DNA of 11,054 nt from Thalassiosira profunda (taxonomy: Eukaryota > Bacillariophyta > Thalassiosirophyceae > Thalassiosirales > Thalassiosiraceae). Shown here piece by piece: positions 1 to 7,649 of this stretch (positions are counted from its first letter, which is position 1; the number at the start of each line of letters is the position of its first letter). Where the stretch lies: positions 1 to 11,054 of the forward strand of contig JALLAP010000766.1 in the NCBI GenBank assembly GCA_036939355.1. The letters are read 5' to 3'. The notes beneath the pieces are model-generated. The model saw only the letters and a program-made list of their open reading frames with translations. It did not search any database and was not told the DNA's origin. A program made the translations under genes and the position numbers.

Positions 1-2
1 AG

Positions 3-3000
3 TTCCTCTTCTTCGCGTGTCCCGCGTCCATTCGGAGGGAGCATCCCAGCGGCGACCTATCGCTCGACCATGGATCGATGGTACTGGAAGACAGGGATCT
101 GTCCAGGTGGACACAAGTTGTGAACCAACTGCTCTTCCCCGGTGTGTCGAGGGATATGGATTTGGACCCGCTGTTGCCCTGGATGGAGACAGTGGGGGGA
201 AGGAGGCGGCTGGAAAAAGTGCTGACCCTTTGTGTGTCGAGCGTATCTGCCAAGCAGTCACAGTTGACAGGCAAGAAGGGCAAAGGGAATGGCGCTGAAA
301 ACAGCCCAAAGGGCGGCTCGGGAAACTGCTATTCGTCCGTGGACACACTTTTGAGAACCGTCCTTCGATTGAATGCATCGGGAGAGAGGGGTGATTCCGC
401 CAGCTATTCGGGGAAGCAGCGCGATGCCGTGTACAACATGTCCCTGTCTTTATTGATGCAACCAAAGCTCCCGGCTTCGAACCGCCAAAAGGATAGGCAG
501 ACCACAGTGTGCAGCTCCGACCTCATATCCTCCCTCCGCGCAGTCCTGCTCTTTGGTCCTGCGCGAGGGAACGCCCCCATACCGGGAGATGCCGGGAGGC
601 TGCGCGAAAAGTGCGTCACGGGCGACGAAAAGGAACGGGCGAGCACGTTGCTGACATTGGCGGTTGACCTGATCGCGGCCATGGAACGAAATGGCACGGA
701 CGAGACGACGTTGAATCTCTTGTGCTCGCGGGTCCTTTCGGAGGTGCTGACGGTGCCGCTATTTACTTGGAAGGTTTCGCCGTCGTCGTACGCAAATCTG
801 CTGCGCCATCCACCAAGAAGCGGTGGAAAAGATGGCGCTATCAAAGAGCCGCCATTGGCTATTTATATTCACCGATTCCTCAACTTGCATGCGGAGAAGG
901 TATCGGAAGGACGCGTGGAGAGCGTGCTGGACATGGCGGATGTCTCTCTCACCCTCTGCCCCGCCCCGGCGGTGCTGTGTCTTCTGGCAAGTTTGACTCA
1001 ATTGGGAAGAGATTGCGAGACGCTGAATGGCATGAATCGGTCCCTACTTCACTACAAAGCGGCCGCCGAGTTCTTCAACTTCATCGCCACACTGATCAAT
1101 GCTGCGCCGCTAGGGACCTTCAGTTCCAGAATGTCCGCCGTGGAATGGGTATATACGGGTTCATCTTCTACTCCCATCGTGCTTTCGGATGTGGTTATTG
1201 AGCAGGCATCTGCCATCCTCTCCGACTCTTACGTCCGGGCTCTGTTTACCTGCGCCATCAACAATGAGGAGCTGGATACGAAGAGGGTACTGGAGACCAA
1301 AAGCGTCAAAGACAAGAAGCACGAGAAAGATTTGGAGGAGATTGGCACGTCGTCCGCAGCAACCGTGGCAGCCAAGGAGGCCATGGTCGACCGCAATCGC
1401 AGCTTTTGGCAGACGAGCAAGTGGGCGAGAAAGATCACGTCCATGCTCTCGGGCGGCGAGAAGAATGTCGTGCCAACCACGTCCAACAGCTCCAGCAAAG
1501 GCGTGGGAACGCTGATGAACACATCGTCCATATCCAGGCAACTGGCCAACGGCAAGGGGCCGGTGAATAGAACCGTGACGAATGCAGTGCTCTCTACTTC
1601 TGGCAACGAAAAGCAAAGCTCGGCAAAGCTGGAAAAGCCGCGCCATGAATACAGCGTCCTGTTCCTCCTGGCTCTTTGCAGGGCGTACGGGACAATCGTA
1701 TCTAGATGGGGAGGCAGTGGAAAGGAAGACCTTGTGAGGAGGGCCCAGCGAGACCTAGATGCCAAGCCTGGAAGGGAGACCGCATCGGCCAACACAGAGA
1801 AATGTGTCACATCGCTGCTGAATGTGCTCTGCTTTTCGACGAGCTTTGTCACGTCGTCGTGGGCAATTGTTCAATCCAATCCCAGAGTGGTGTCTGATCT
1901 CTATGCTATAATTGATGTCAACAAGCGTGCCGCCCCAATCCGAACGCTCGCCGCACAACCAACCTTCAAAGCGAACGATCACACGCACTATGGGGCGGCG
2001 GGCGGAAATGTCGGGGCTGCAGTGCTGTTGATGTTCGTTACATGCATGTCGCATACACTCATGGTCACTGACGACGTGGAGATACACGATATGGAGAAGC
2101 CACTTCCCAAACACCAGCTGAGGCGGTGCGTCCTTCTGTTGAAGAAGCTATTGTATCGAGCGTGCTGCCTCGACGATGTCCACGAAGCGACCAAGAGCGG
2201 ACGCGGAGTGGAATCGAACCATTTTGGGCTGGCACTCATCGCAACCTCGTCAAAGACAATGGCGGATCTTTACAGCAGATCCTCGCGGCGTCTTCTTTGC
2301 GCCCCAAAGCTTTGGATCGAGGAAGGGCTGTTGGAGTCCGATCTGAAGAGGTGCAAGTCTCACCTCGACTACATCTCTCTCATGAAGACGCCTGTGCTGC
2401 GCATTTGCCCCTTCTTGGTGTCTTTCAAGAGACGGCTCAAGCTCTTTGAGAGAATTGTCACAACCAACAGGGTAGAGATTCAGGGGAGCAACGAGCAGCG
2501 CAATCTAAAGCCTGGCAAATTGGTCAAAGTGAACCGTGGCAGGGTGCTCGAAGATGGCCTCCTTCACCTCAACAAACTGGGGCGGAATATGCGGCAAAGG
2601 ATCGTCGTATGCTACCTCAGCCAAGCCGGCGCCAAGGAGACTGGCGTCGACGTTGGAGGGCTCTTCAAAGAGTTTTGGACGGACCTCTCCAACTTGGCAT
2701 TCGACCCCAACTACGCGCTCTTCAAATCCACGCAGGAGTCTTTGATGTACCCCAATCCATCTTCCTCGCTGGCTCATGGATCTGACAGCATCGTCTTGTT
2801 CGAGTTCCTCGGGCGCATTCTGGGAAAGGCCCTGTACGAAGGGATCACCATCCAGCCTCAGTTTGCGCACCTCTTCCTCTCCTTCCTTCGCGGAGACCAC
2901 AACTACTTGCACTTGCTCACGGACCTCAGCACCATTGATCCCCAACTGCACGGCAATCTCATGTTTCTCAAGACGTACGACGGAGATGTGTCCGATCTCT

Positions 3001-3608
3001 GCCTCACTTTTACTGTGGCGAATGATGATTTCGGGGTCAGCGAAGTGCCTTTGGTCGCCAACGGAGCCAACATTGACGTTTCCAACGAGAACAAACGCCG
3101 CTACATATACCTCGTGGCGAAGCATCACGTCAGCGACCGGATCAAGGAGCAGTCCGACGCCTTCACGAGAGGATTGTGGGAGGTGATCGACAGGTCGTGG
3201 CTGCGTCTCTTTAATGAGCCAGAATTGCAAGTCCTCATCAGCGGAGCCACTGATGGAAAGATTGATGTCGCTGATATGAAAACCAACTCACGCTACACCG
3301 GCGGCTACACGAGATTGGATCGAAACGTCGTGCGCTTTTGGAATGTGGTGTCCTCCTTCAGTCCGAAGCACCAGGCGGATCTGCTCCGGTTTGTCACCAG
3401 TTGCGAGCGGCCGCCGCCGCTTGGCTTTGCCGCGATGAATCCCCCCTTTACCATTCAGAGGGTGGGGATCATGCGAGACAACGACAAGCTGCCGACGGCA
3501 TCCACCTGTTTCAATACGCTCAAGCTCCCAACCTACAGCAGCGAGAAGGTGCTGAGGGAGAAGCTGACTGTCGCCATTTCTTCCGGTGCTGGGTTTGAAC
3601 TGACATAG
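3..3608 (+). CDS. HECT-type E3 ubiquitin ligase, UBE3B/UBE3C (plant UPL6/UPL7)-like, 5' partial
   Basis: This protein accepts ubiquitin from an E2 onto a cysteine and transfers it to substrates. Residues are counted from the first in-frame ATG at 78. Residues 1-780 are mostly helical, with a Lys/Glu-rich stretch near 404-420 and a Ser/Thr/Asn-rich linker near 424-530. The HECT domain spans about 785-1176. Visible motifs are NRGRVLEDG, GVDVGGLFKEFW, FEFLGRILGKALYEG, RPPPLGF (1111-1117) and STCFNTLKLP, whose Cys1144 (codon 3507-3509) is the thioester cysteine. The C-terminus GFELT matches the GFEL(S/T) ending of UBE3B/C. The frame has no stop before 78, so it may start outside the window; alternatively the pyrimidine-rich bases 3-50 ending in CCCAG could be an intron end. 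The usual N-terminal IQ-like segment is not seen. Over 3.5 kb runs without an intron. UBE3B and UBE3C cannot be separated here. Confidence 0.94.
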   Translation, partial: FLFFACPASIRREHPSGDLSLDHGSMVLEDRDLSRWTQVVNQLLFPGVSRDMDLDPLLPWMETVGGRRRLEKVLTLCVSSVSAKQSQLTGKKGKGNGAENSPKGGSGNCYSSVDTLLRTVLRLNASGERGDSASYSGKQRDAVYNMSLSLLMQPKLPASNRQKDRQTTVCSSDLISSLRAVLLFGPARGNAPIPGDAGRLREKCVTGDEKERASTLLTLAVDLIAAMERNGTDETTLNLLCSRVLSEVLTVPLFTWKVSPSSYANLLRHPPRSGGKDGAIKEPPLAIYIHRFLNLHAEKVSEGRVESVLDMADVSLTLCPAPAVLCLLASLTQLGRDCETLNGMNRSLLHYKAAAEFFNFIATLINAAPLGTFSSRMSAVEWVYTGSSSTPIVLSDVVIEQASAILSDSYVRALFTCAINNEELDTKRVLETKSVKDKKHEKDLEEIGTSSAATVAAKEAMVDRNRSFWQTSKWARKITSMLSGGEKNVVPTTSNSSSKGVGTLMNTSSISRQLANGKGPVNRTVTNAVLSTSGNEKQSSAKLEKPRHEYSVLFLLALCRAYGTIVSRWGGSGKEDLVRRAQRDLDAKPGRETASANTEKCVTSLLNVLCFSTSFVTSSWAIVQSNPRVVSDLYAIIDVNKRAAPIRTLAAQPTFKANDHTHYGAAGGNVGAAVLLMFVTCMSHTLMVTDDVEIHDMEKPLPKHQLRRCVLLLKKLLYRACCLDDVHEATKSGRGVESNHFGLALIATSSKTMADLYSRSSRRLLCAPKLWIEEGLLESDLKRCKSHLDYISLMKTPVLRICPFLVSFKRRLKLFERIVTTNRVEIQGSNEQRNLKPGKLVKVNRGRVLEDGLLHLNKLGRNMRQRIVVCYLSQAGAKETGVDVGGLFKEFWTDLSNLAFDPNYALFKSTQESLMYPNPSSSLAHGSDSIVLFEFLGRILGKALYEGITIQPQFAHLFLSFLRGDHNYLHLLTDLSTIDPQLHGNLMFLKTYDGDVSDLCLTFTVANDDFGVSEVPLVANGANIDVSNENKRRYIYLVAKHHVSDRIKEQSDAFTRGLWEVIDRSWLRLFNEPELQVLISGATDGKIDVADMKTNSRYTGGYTRLDRNVVRFWNVVSSFSPKHQADLLRFVTSCERPPPLGFAAMNPPFTIQRVGIMRDNDKLPTASTCFNTLKLPTYSSEKVLREKLTVAISSGAGFELT

Positions 3609-3804
3609 GCCACATGTCAGATCGCCAATAGATCGGTGTCGGCCACCCAGGCCGATTGCTTTGGTCGTGGTATTTATTTGGAGAAAGATATTACTGTCCC
3701 GCTCTGATAGTAACAGAGGTATCGTACTCAATAAAGCAATGGATCCCCCCTGATTTTATGAGTCAACCCATCAGAATGACCGTTGCGACATTGATATCCC
3801 CTGC
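3609..3804. other. Convergent 3' intergenic spacer
   Basis: These 196 bp separate the stop of the HECT gene (TAG, 3606-3608) from the stop of the proteasome gene on the opposite strand (TAG read at 3807-3805). The spacer must hold both 3' UTRs. No credible gene is visible in it. A canonical AATAAA lies on the + strand. On the minus strand only a weak ATAAAA-like A-rich element near 3755-3762 was noticed. Confidence 0.7.
3730..3735 (+). terminator. AATAAA polyadenylation signal of the HECT gene
   Basis: A perfect AATAAA hexamer lies 122 nt after the HECT stop codon, a normal distance for a eukaryotic 3' UTR. It is the only canonical hexamer I noticed in this spacer. Whether this lineage uses AATAAA is not known from the sequence, so this is a candidate. 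Confidence 0.45.
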
Positions 3805-4657
3805 CTACTCCTCCGACGACGGCTTCGCCTTCCCCTCCTCCGCCTCGGCCTCAATTTCCTTCACAATTTCGTCCACGTCCTTCTCCTCCATGATCGACTT
3901 GGCGCTCCCCGGCCTCACGACGCAAATCTCCATGTTCTTCGCCCCGCTGTCCACCACCTCCAGCAGCGCCTGGATGCCCATCCGGACGGCCTTCGCCTCC
4001 TCCAATCCCTCCTCCCAGTGCTTCTCCAAAAACTCCCGCAGGCTCTTGGCGTTCCGCCCCCCGATGACCTGCGCCTTCCACTCGCTGTGCGTCCCCGCCG
4101 GATCGGTCTGGTACAGCACCGGCGATCCGTCCTCGGCGAACCCGGCCAGGAGGGTGGCAATCCCGAACGGACGCACCCCGCCCCGCTGGGTGTACCGCTG
4201 CTGCGTCCGGGCGATGTACCGCGCCAGATATTCGACGCTGGGGGCGTCCTCGCACGTGAGGCGGTAGGACTGGGCCTCGATCCGGGTCTTGTTGACGAGG
4301 ACGCGGGCGTCGGCGGTGAGTCCGGCGAAGGCGAGGACGGACCGCTCGTCAACGGAGACGATCTTGCGGATGGTCCGCGGATCTTGGAGCCTGAGGAGAC
4401 ACGAGATGTGCATATCAGCATTAGATGCGCAAGCAGAGGAATCGTTGCAAAAATTGCAACCCAACCCCACATCTGAAGGGGAACCACCAACGACAAACTC
4501 ACTTGGCCAGCGCCCTCCGCTCGACGGCGAGGACGACGCAATCCTTGCCCCTCACTCCGACGGCCGTGCTCCCTCGCCGGACGGCCTCCATGGCGTATTC
4601 CACCTGGAAGAGGTGCCCGTCGGGGCTGAACACGGTGATGGCGCGATCGTAGGACAT
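3805..4657 (-). CDS. PSMA7: 20S proteasome subunit alpha-4 (PSMA7/PAD1 type), two exons, complete
   Basis: This is a structural alpha-ring subunit of the 20S proteasome; alpha subunits gate the core and bind the regulatory particle but have no catalytic Thr. Exon 1 is 4657-4503 and exon 2 is 4390-3805, joined across a phase-2 intron, giving 246 residues (human PSMA7 has 248). The N-terminus reads [20 protein letters not shown], the family's alpha signature. Further motifs are [19 protein letters not shown] (72-81), [12 protein letters not shown] (117-128) and YQTDPAG (145-151). The start is fixed by the family N-terminus and has A at -3 (ACAATG). The C-terminal tail is Glu/Lys-rich, as usual for alpha-4. 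The gene diverges from RIB43A copy 1 with 427 bp between start codons. Splicing joins AA to G to rebuild Lys52, after which [11 protein letters not shown] continues the family sequence. Confidence 0.97.
4391..4502 (-). other. PSMA7 intron (112 nt, GT-AG)
   Basis: On the minus strand the donor is AA|GTGAGT and the acceptor is CTCCTCAG|G. A CTAAT branch-point-like element lies about 30 nt before the acceptor. Removing the intron restores the PSMA7 frame exactly. If retained, the codon after Lys52 is TGA, formed by the donor itself, so unspliced mRNA would stop at once. A perfect 7-bp inverted repeat (GTTGCAA/TTGCAAC, 3-nt spacer) sits inside at 4444-4460. Confidence 0.93.
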
Positions 4658-5084
4658 TGTGGGGGGATATTGATGAGGCGGATGGGGGTTATGGGGGAGC
4701 AGGGGGGTGCCGCGCTGGATAGGAGCGCCAAGATGTGCGGCGAAAGTTGTGGAAGATGCGAGGGGAGAGGGGGAAGAGGAGAGCCTCCTTCCTTCCTCTC
4801 AGCCCTTTTCGGGGGCGCCGCGGTTTGCCCCCTTCGCCCGCGTTTCTGAGCGTTTCTCAGCCGTTTCTTTTGCGACTAAACCGCAAACAGCCAAAGGGGC
4901 AAACAAATCTCTTTACCGTGGCGTTGTTGTTTGCGCAAGGTTTACGGGCCTGCGATTTCGTCGTCTGCCCGTCAGTCACTCTTTTGCTACTTGGTCAGAC
5001 GACCACAACGGAACCTCGTTGACGAGGCTACCGGTGCCTTCATTCAGTCAGTCGTCTCCTCTGTCCTTTCCCCTTTCCAATACG
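4658..5084. promoter_or_regulatory. Divergent promoter region of PSMA7 and RIB43A copy 1
   Basis: These 427 bp lie between two start codons pointing away from each other and hold both 5' UTRs and promoters. There is no obvious TATA box. The part next to PSMA7 is G-rich on the + strand, with runs at 4661-4666, 4684-4688, 4693-4697 and 4702-4707. The RIB43A side has pyrimidine-rich stretches. A 17-nt block, TCAGCCGTTTCTTTTGC at 4857-4873, recurs exactly upstream of RIB43A copy 2 (7830-7846), as do short blocks close to the ATG. An inverted repeat at 4877-4944 is absent from copy 2. No real gene is seen here. Confidence 0.6.
4877..4944. repeat. Imperfect inverted repeat in RIB43A-1 promoter
   Basis: TAAACCGCAAAC at 4877-4888 is mirrored by GTTTGCGCAAGGTTTA at 4929-4944. 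The arms match except for four extra bases in the right arm, and the loop is 40 nt. Another GGCAAAC lies inside the loop and a GGTTTGCC lies upstream near 4821, so the GCAAAC/GTTTGC word recurs about four times in ~120 bp. The block falls in a stretch of roughly 80 bp that has no counterpart before RIB43A copy 2. It could be a small inserted element or a cluster of factor-binding sites. Confidence 0.5.
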
Positions 5085-6263
5085 ATGGTGTTGCTTCAGG
5101 TGAGCACGCACATTGCTTTCCCGGTCCTCGCCGATGATGAACCTCTCTAACAACACATCTCATCTTGTGCACACGCTCAGGAGCATCGAGCCAACCAAGA
5201 GCAGGCTCGGCTCGACGCCCTTCGGCAGAGGGACTCGGAACGCGCCCAGCGGTTCATGAACGCGAAAAGCCGAAGCATTGGCATCGACAAGGGTGCCCTC
5301 GACCGGCAGCTCGAGGAGAAGGAGCGGTTTCGGCGGGCCGAGGAGGCAGAGAAGCGAGCCGACGCCGAGAATCTCAAGGCGCTCGTGCGGTGCCTCGACA
5401 GCTGCGAGGCTGCCGCCCAAGAGGAGAAGCGACGATCTCTTGCCGAGGTCAAGAGGACGCTCGACGAGCAACGAAAGTTGCCTCGGAACAATGCCCTCAA
5501 GGACGGACACGTCGACCTGGAGGGCTGCGGCCCGGCATCGCTGCAGCGCTTCTCGGGCGAGGACCACGCCCACGAGGCGCGGAAGAAGGCCCAACAAGAG
5601 CAGGTCAAATTGTGGGCCGCCGAATACGTGGTAGAAAAGAAGCGAGCGCTCGATGCCGAGCGGAGGCAAGAGGAAGAGTACGCCCACTACGTGTTGGAGC
5701 AGGATCGCATTCGCTCCGAATTGGAGGAGGCGTCCCAACGGCGGAGGGGCGAAGAGGCGAGGCGCCGTCAGCTCGAGAACCTCGAGAATGCAAGGCGGGC
5801 ACGCGTACTCAAAGAGCAAGAGCTGGCCGCCGAGAACGAGGCCCAGCGGCTCCAGAGCCATTTCTTGCAAACTTGCCCGCTGCTCACCGAGGACACCAAG
5901 TTGGCGACGAATGCCAACGCGGAGCACCGGTATCGGCCGGACCACTTCAAGGGATTTCAGAGAGACCAGGTGAGAAAGGTTTACCAAGAGAACGACGCCG
6001 TCTTGAAGGAAAAACGGGAGCTGTGCGATCGCCAGGCAAACGAGGAAGCGGAGTGGGCGCAGTACCACGCGAGCGTATTGGATAAGATGAGGGATGCCGA
6101 AGATGCGAGGCAGCGAATGATCGACCAAGAGAACCTCATCCAACGGCAAATCCTGGCCCAGCAAAAGGCCGATCTGGAGAGCCGAAGGGAAAAGATGGAG
6201 GCAGAGCGCCTTCAAGAAATTGGGCCCGAATTCTTCACGCGGTTCGGGCAGTCTTGCAGGTAG
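5085..6263 (+). CDS. RIB43A: RIB43A-like protein, copy 1 (ciliary doublet-microtubule ribbon protein), two exons
   Basis: RIB43A proteins are filamentous coiled-coil proteins lining the protofilament ribbon inside axonemal doublet microtubules. Exon 1 is only 5085-5099 (MVLLQ) and exon 2 is 5181-6263, giving 365 residues, close to the usual family length. The family hallmark is RFMNAKSRSIGID (29-41). The rest is almost wholly charged helix rich in Glu, Arg, Gln and Ala (coiled coil), with NAEHRYRPDHFKGF in the C-terminal half. ATG 5085 is the first in-frame Met, has A at -3 and G at +4, and the same exon is conserved in copy 2. Without exon 1 the first ATG would be residue 31, losing the conserved N-terminus. 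The stop is 52 bp from the stop of convergent MATE copy 1. Protein identity with copy 2 is about 91% by eye (some 31 differences, no indels). Confidence 0.92.
5100..5180 (+). other. RIB43A-1 intron (81 nt, GT-AG)
   Basis: The donor is CTTCAG|GTGAGC and the acceptor is CGCTCAG|GAG, phase 0. A CTAAC branch-point-like element at 5147-5151 lies about 30 nt before the acceptor. The length is a multiple of three, but the TAA inside CTAAC (5148-5150) is in frame, so retention would end translation after 21 intron-derived codons. Confidence 0.88.
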
Positions 6264-6315
6264 ATTGAGTTCGGTAGCTGCGCGCTTAATCTTAGCTGTG
6301 AGAGGTATCTTGGCA
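6264..6315. other. 52-bp convergent gap between RIB43A-1 and MATE-1
   Basis: Only 52 bp separate the two stop codons. No AATAAA is visible on either strand, so mature 3' ends must either extend into the opposing gene or use a non-canonical signal. Confidence 0.7.
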
Positions 6316-7617
6316 TTAGCTCGAAGCCAAGGGCGTATCATCACTTTTCACCTGTATCTTCGACTTCTTATTGGAAGCCGTTCTCTTCCATACGCGGGCG
6401 CCGAATTGAGTGATCCTGATCATCTGGAATACCAGGATGCCGTGCCAGACGCCCAAGAAGTCCCGGCACACGAATCTCAGCTGGCTCAGCAAGACAATCA
6501 ATGACAGTCCGTACGTTCCCACGAGGTATTTGGCATCGTTTGCAGCAATGATGCTCCCCTCCAGCGCCATCGTCAGTGGGTGCAACAGCAGTGCGAGGCC
6601 CATGAATGGCGAAACGTGGGACATCAACGACACCAACGACGCATCCGTGGTGAAAGTGCCGCCCGATGTGTGAGCAATGGTCCTTCCTGCGACGCAATTG
6701 ATGACTCCTGCGATTGTCGATATGAGGAGTATACGCTTCAACAGCGTACGCGCATTGTTGTCGTCGCCGTCGTTCTTTTTCGAGACGTCTGCTGAGGCGG
6801 GCGTGCCCTCTGCATCATTCTCCTGCAGGCTCTTTTGGTAGAAGAGTCCGGGCAAAAACGTTTGAGCCGATTGGCTCAATGCGTCTCCGACCGTGGCAAA
6901 GAAGAAGAAGATCCGCATCAGCACGTTGTGGCACGCCAAACTAACCATCCCAAATGTGCCCGCTCGAACTGTCATGGCGGAATACCCAAATATTTTCCCG
7001 ACCATCACAAAAAACAGCGGTCCCGACAGCTTCAGTAGTGAGACCAGAGATGCTCGATCGGGCAGCGATATGAACGGCGTGTCCGTTGGATCTGTAGCTG
7101 TATTTGATGGTTGTTGCGTTTCACCCTCATTTCTATCCTCTGCTGCTGGTCTCTTTCTGTAGGCGCTCTTCCAACCGCGCATCATCTTCCATACTGTTCT
7201 CACAAGTATTGAATTGGCCGCGACACTCGCCATTGAGGTTGCGAGAGCAGCGCCATGTACCCCATATCCCATTTTTGCGACTAAAATGTAATCCCCGACG
7301 ATGTTCACCACGCTAGCCACCAGTACGGCGAGTGCCGGCGTCTTAGTGTCTTGCGCACAAAGCAGCGCCGCCTGCGACGTCAAACCCATAACCGCAAGAG
7401 GCGATACTGCCGCCCGTATCCGCGAATAACCCAACGCTGCGTGCAGCACCTCGGGCGTCAGATCCACTGTTTTCATCGCACCCCTCGCAGCCTCCACAGA
7501 TACCGTGGCTCCTGCCGGGCCGAGTATGGAAGCCAGCAACCCGGCACCTTGAAAGTTGATGAGCAGCAATAAGATCGTCCCCACAACGAGGCTCACCCCC
7601 ATCACGTGAGATAGNGT
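6316..7617 (-). pseudogene. MATE transporter copy 1, 5'-truncated at the duplication junction
   Basis: This reading frame matches residues 150-580 of the full MATE gene at 9253-10995. It lacks the first ~149 residues, including the opening membrane segments and the conserved SLVDSAAVG and LAALGPATMLCD motifs. The match starts exactly beside N7615 and the poly-G run. Upstream the frame runs on as poly-Pro codons and reaches a TAG near 7735 without an ATG; the first internal ATG is Met155. The remainder is intact with no stop or frameshift, including MALEGSIIAANDAKYL. Excluding the last ~20 residues it shows about 15 differences from copy 2 (around 96% identity by eye). The C-terminal tails differ after WKRTAS. 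As assembled it cannot make a standard 12-helix MATE protein. It is either a recent pseudogene or a complete gene damaged in assembly. Confidence 0.8.
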
Positions 7618-7649
7618 GGGGGGGGGGGGGGGGGGGGTGGGGGGGGGGG
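7615..7649. other. Duplication junction: undetermined base plus poly-G tract
   Basis: The order is N (7615), GT, 20 G, T, then 11 G, ending at A7650. To the left is MATE coding sequence and to the right is DNA matching the G-rich region upstream of PSMA7 (GAGCAGGG, then GCTGGATAGGAG). The base aligned to N in the full MATE copy is C10546. The N shows the assembly was already uncertain here. Confidence 0.85.

Larger units (their letters stand above)
4691..7617. repeat. Tandem duplication unit, copy 1
   Basis: This block contains the RIB43A-side promoter, RIB43A copy 1 and the 3' part of MATE copy 1, and is repeated downstream. Homology starts in G-rich DNA (GGGGGAGCAGGGG, then TGCCGCGCTGGATAGGAG) about 35 nt upstream of the PSMA7 start codon. 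It ends inside the MATE coding sequence at ATAG-N-GT (7611-7617), after which the copies differ completely. By eye, coding parts differ by about 5-8% of bases, while the intron, promoter and 3' spacer differ more. Confidence 0.9.

Noticed and set aside
2505..3230. 241-codon open frame antisense to the HECT domain
   Set aside because: It lies entirely over the strongly conserved HECT coding region and shows no recognisable domain. It is a shadow of codon usage.
4895..4903. AGGGGCAAA resembling the yeast proteasome-associated element GGTGGCAAA upstream of PSMA7
   Set aside because: It matches only 7 of 9 positions, it is nearer RIB43A than PSMA7, and the Rpn4 system is fungal. Chance similarity is likely.
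4707..5099. Possible longer N-terminus of RIB43A copy 1, since the frame is open upstream of ATG 5085
   Set aside because: There is no ATG in that frame before 5085. The sequence is low-complexity promoter DNA, and the equivalent stretch in copy 2 is not conserved as protein.
5160..6344. Long open frame (394 codons) antisense to RIB43A copy 1, Leu-rich, with a shorter counterpart in copy 2
   Set aside because: It is the reverse reading of a Glu/Arg/Gln-rich coiled-coil gene, where GAG/CTC-type codons seldom give stops. No independent motif is visible, and the shared frame in copy 2 follows from homology.
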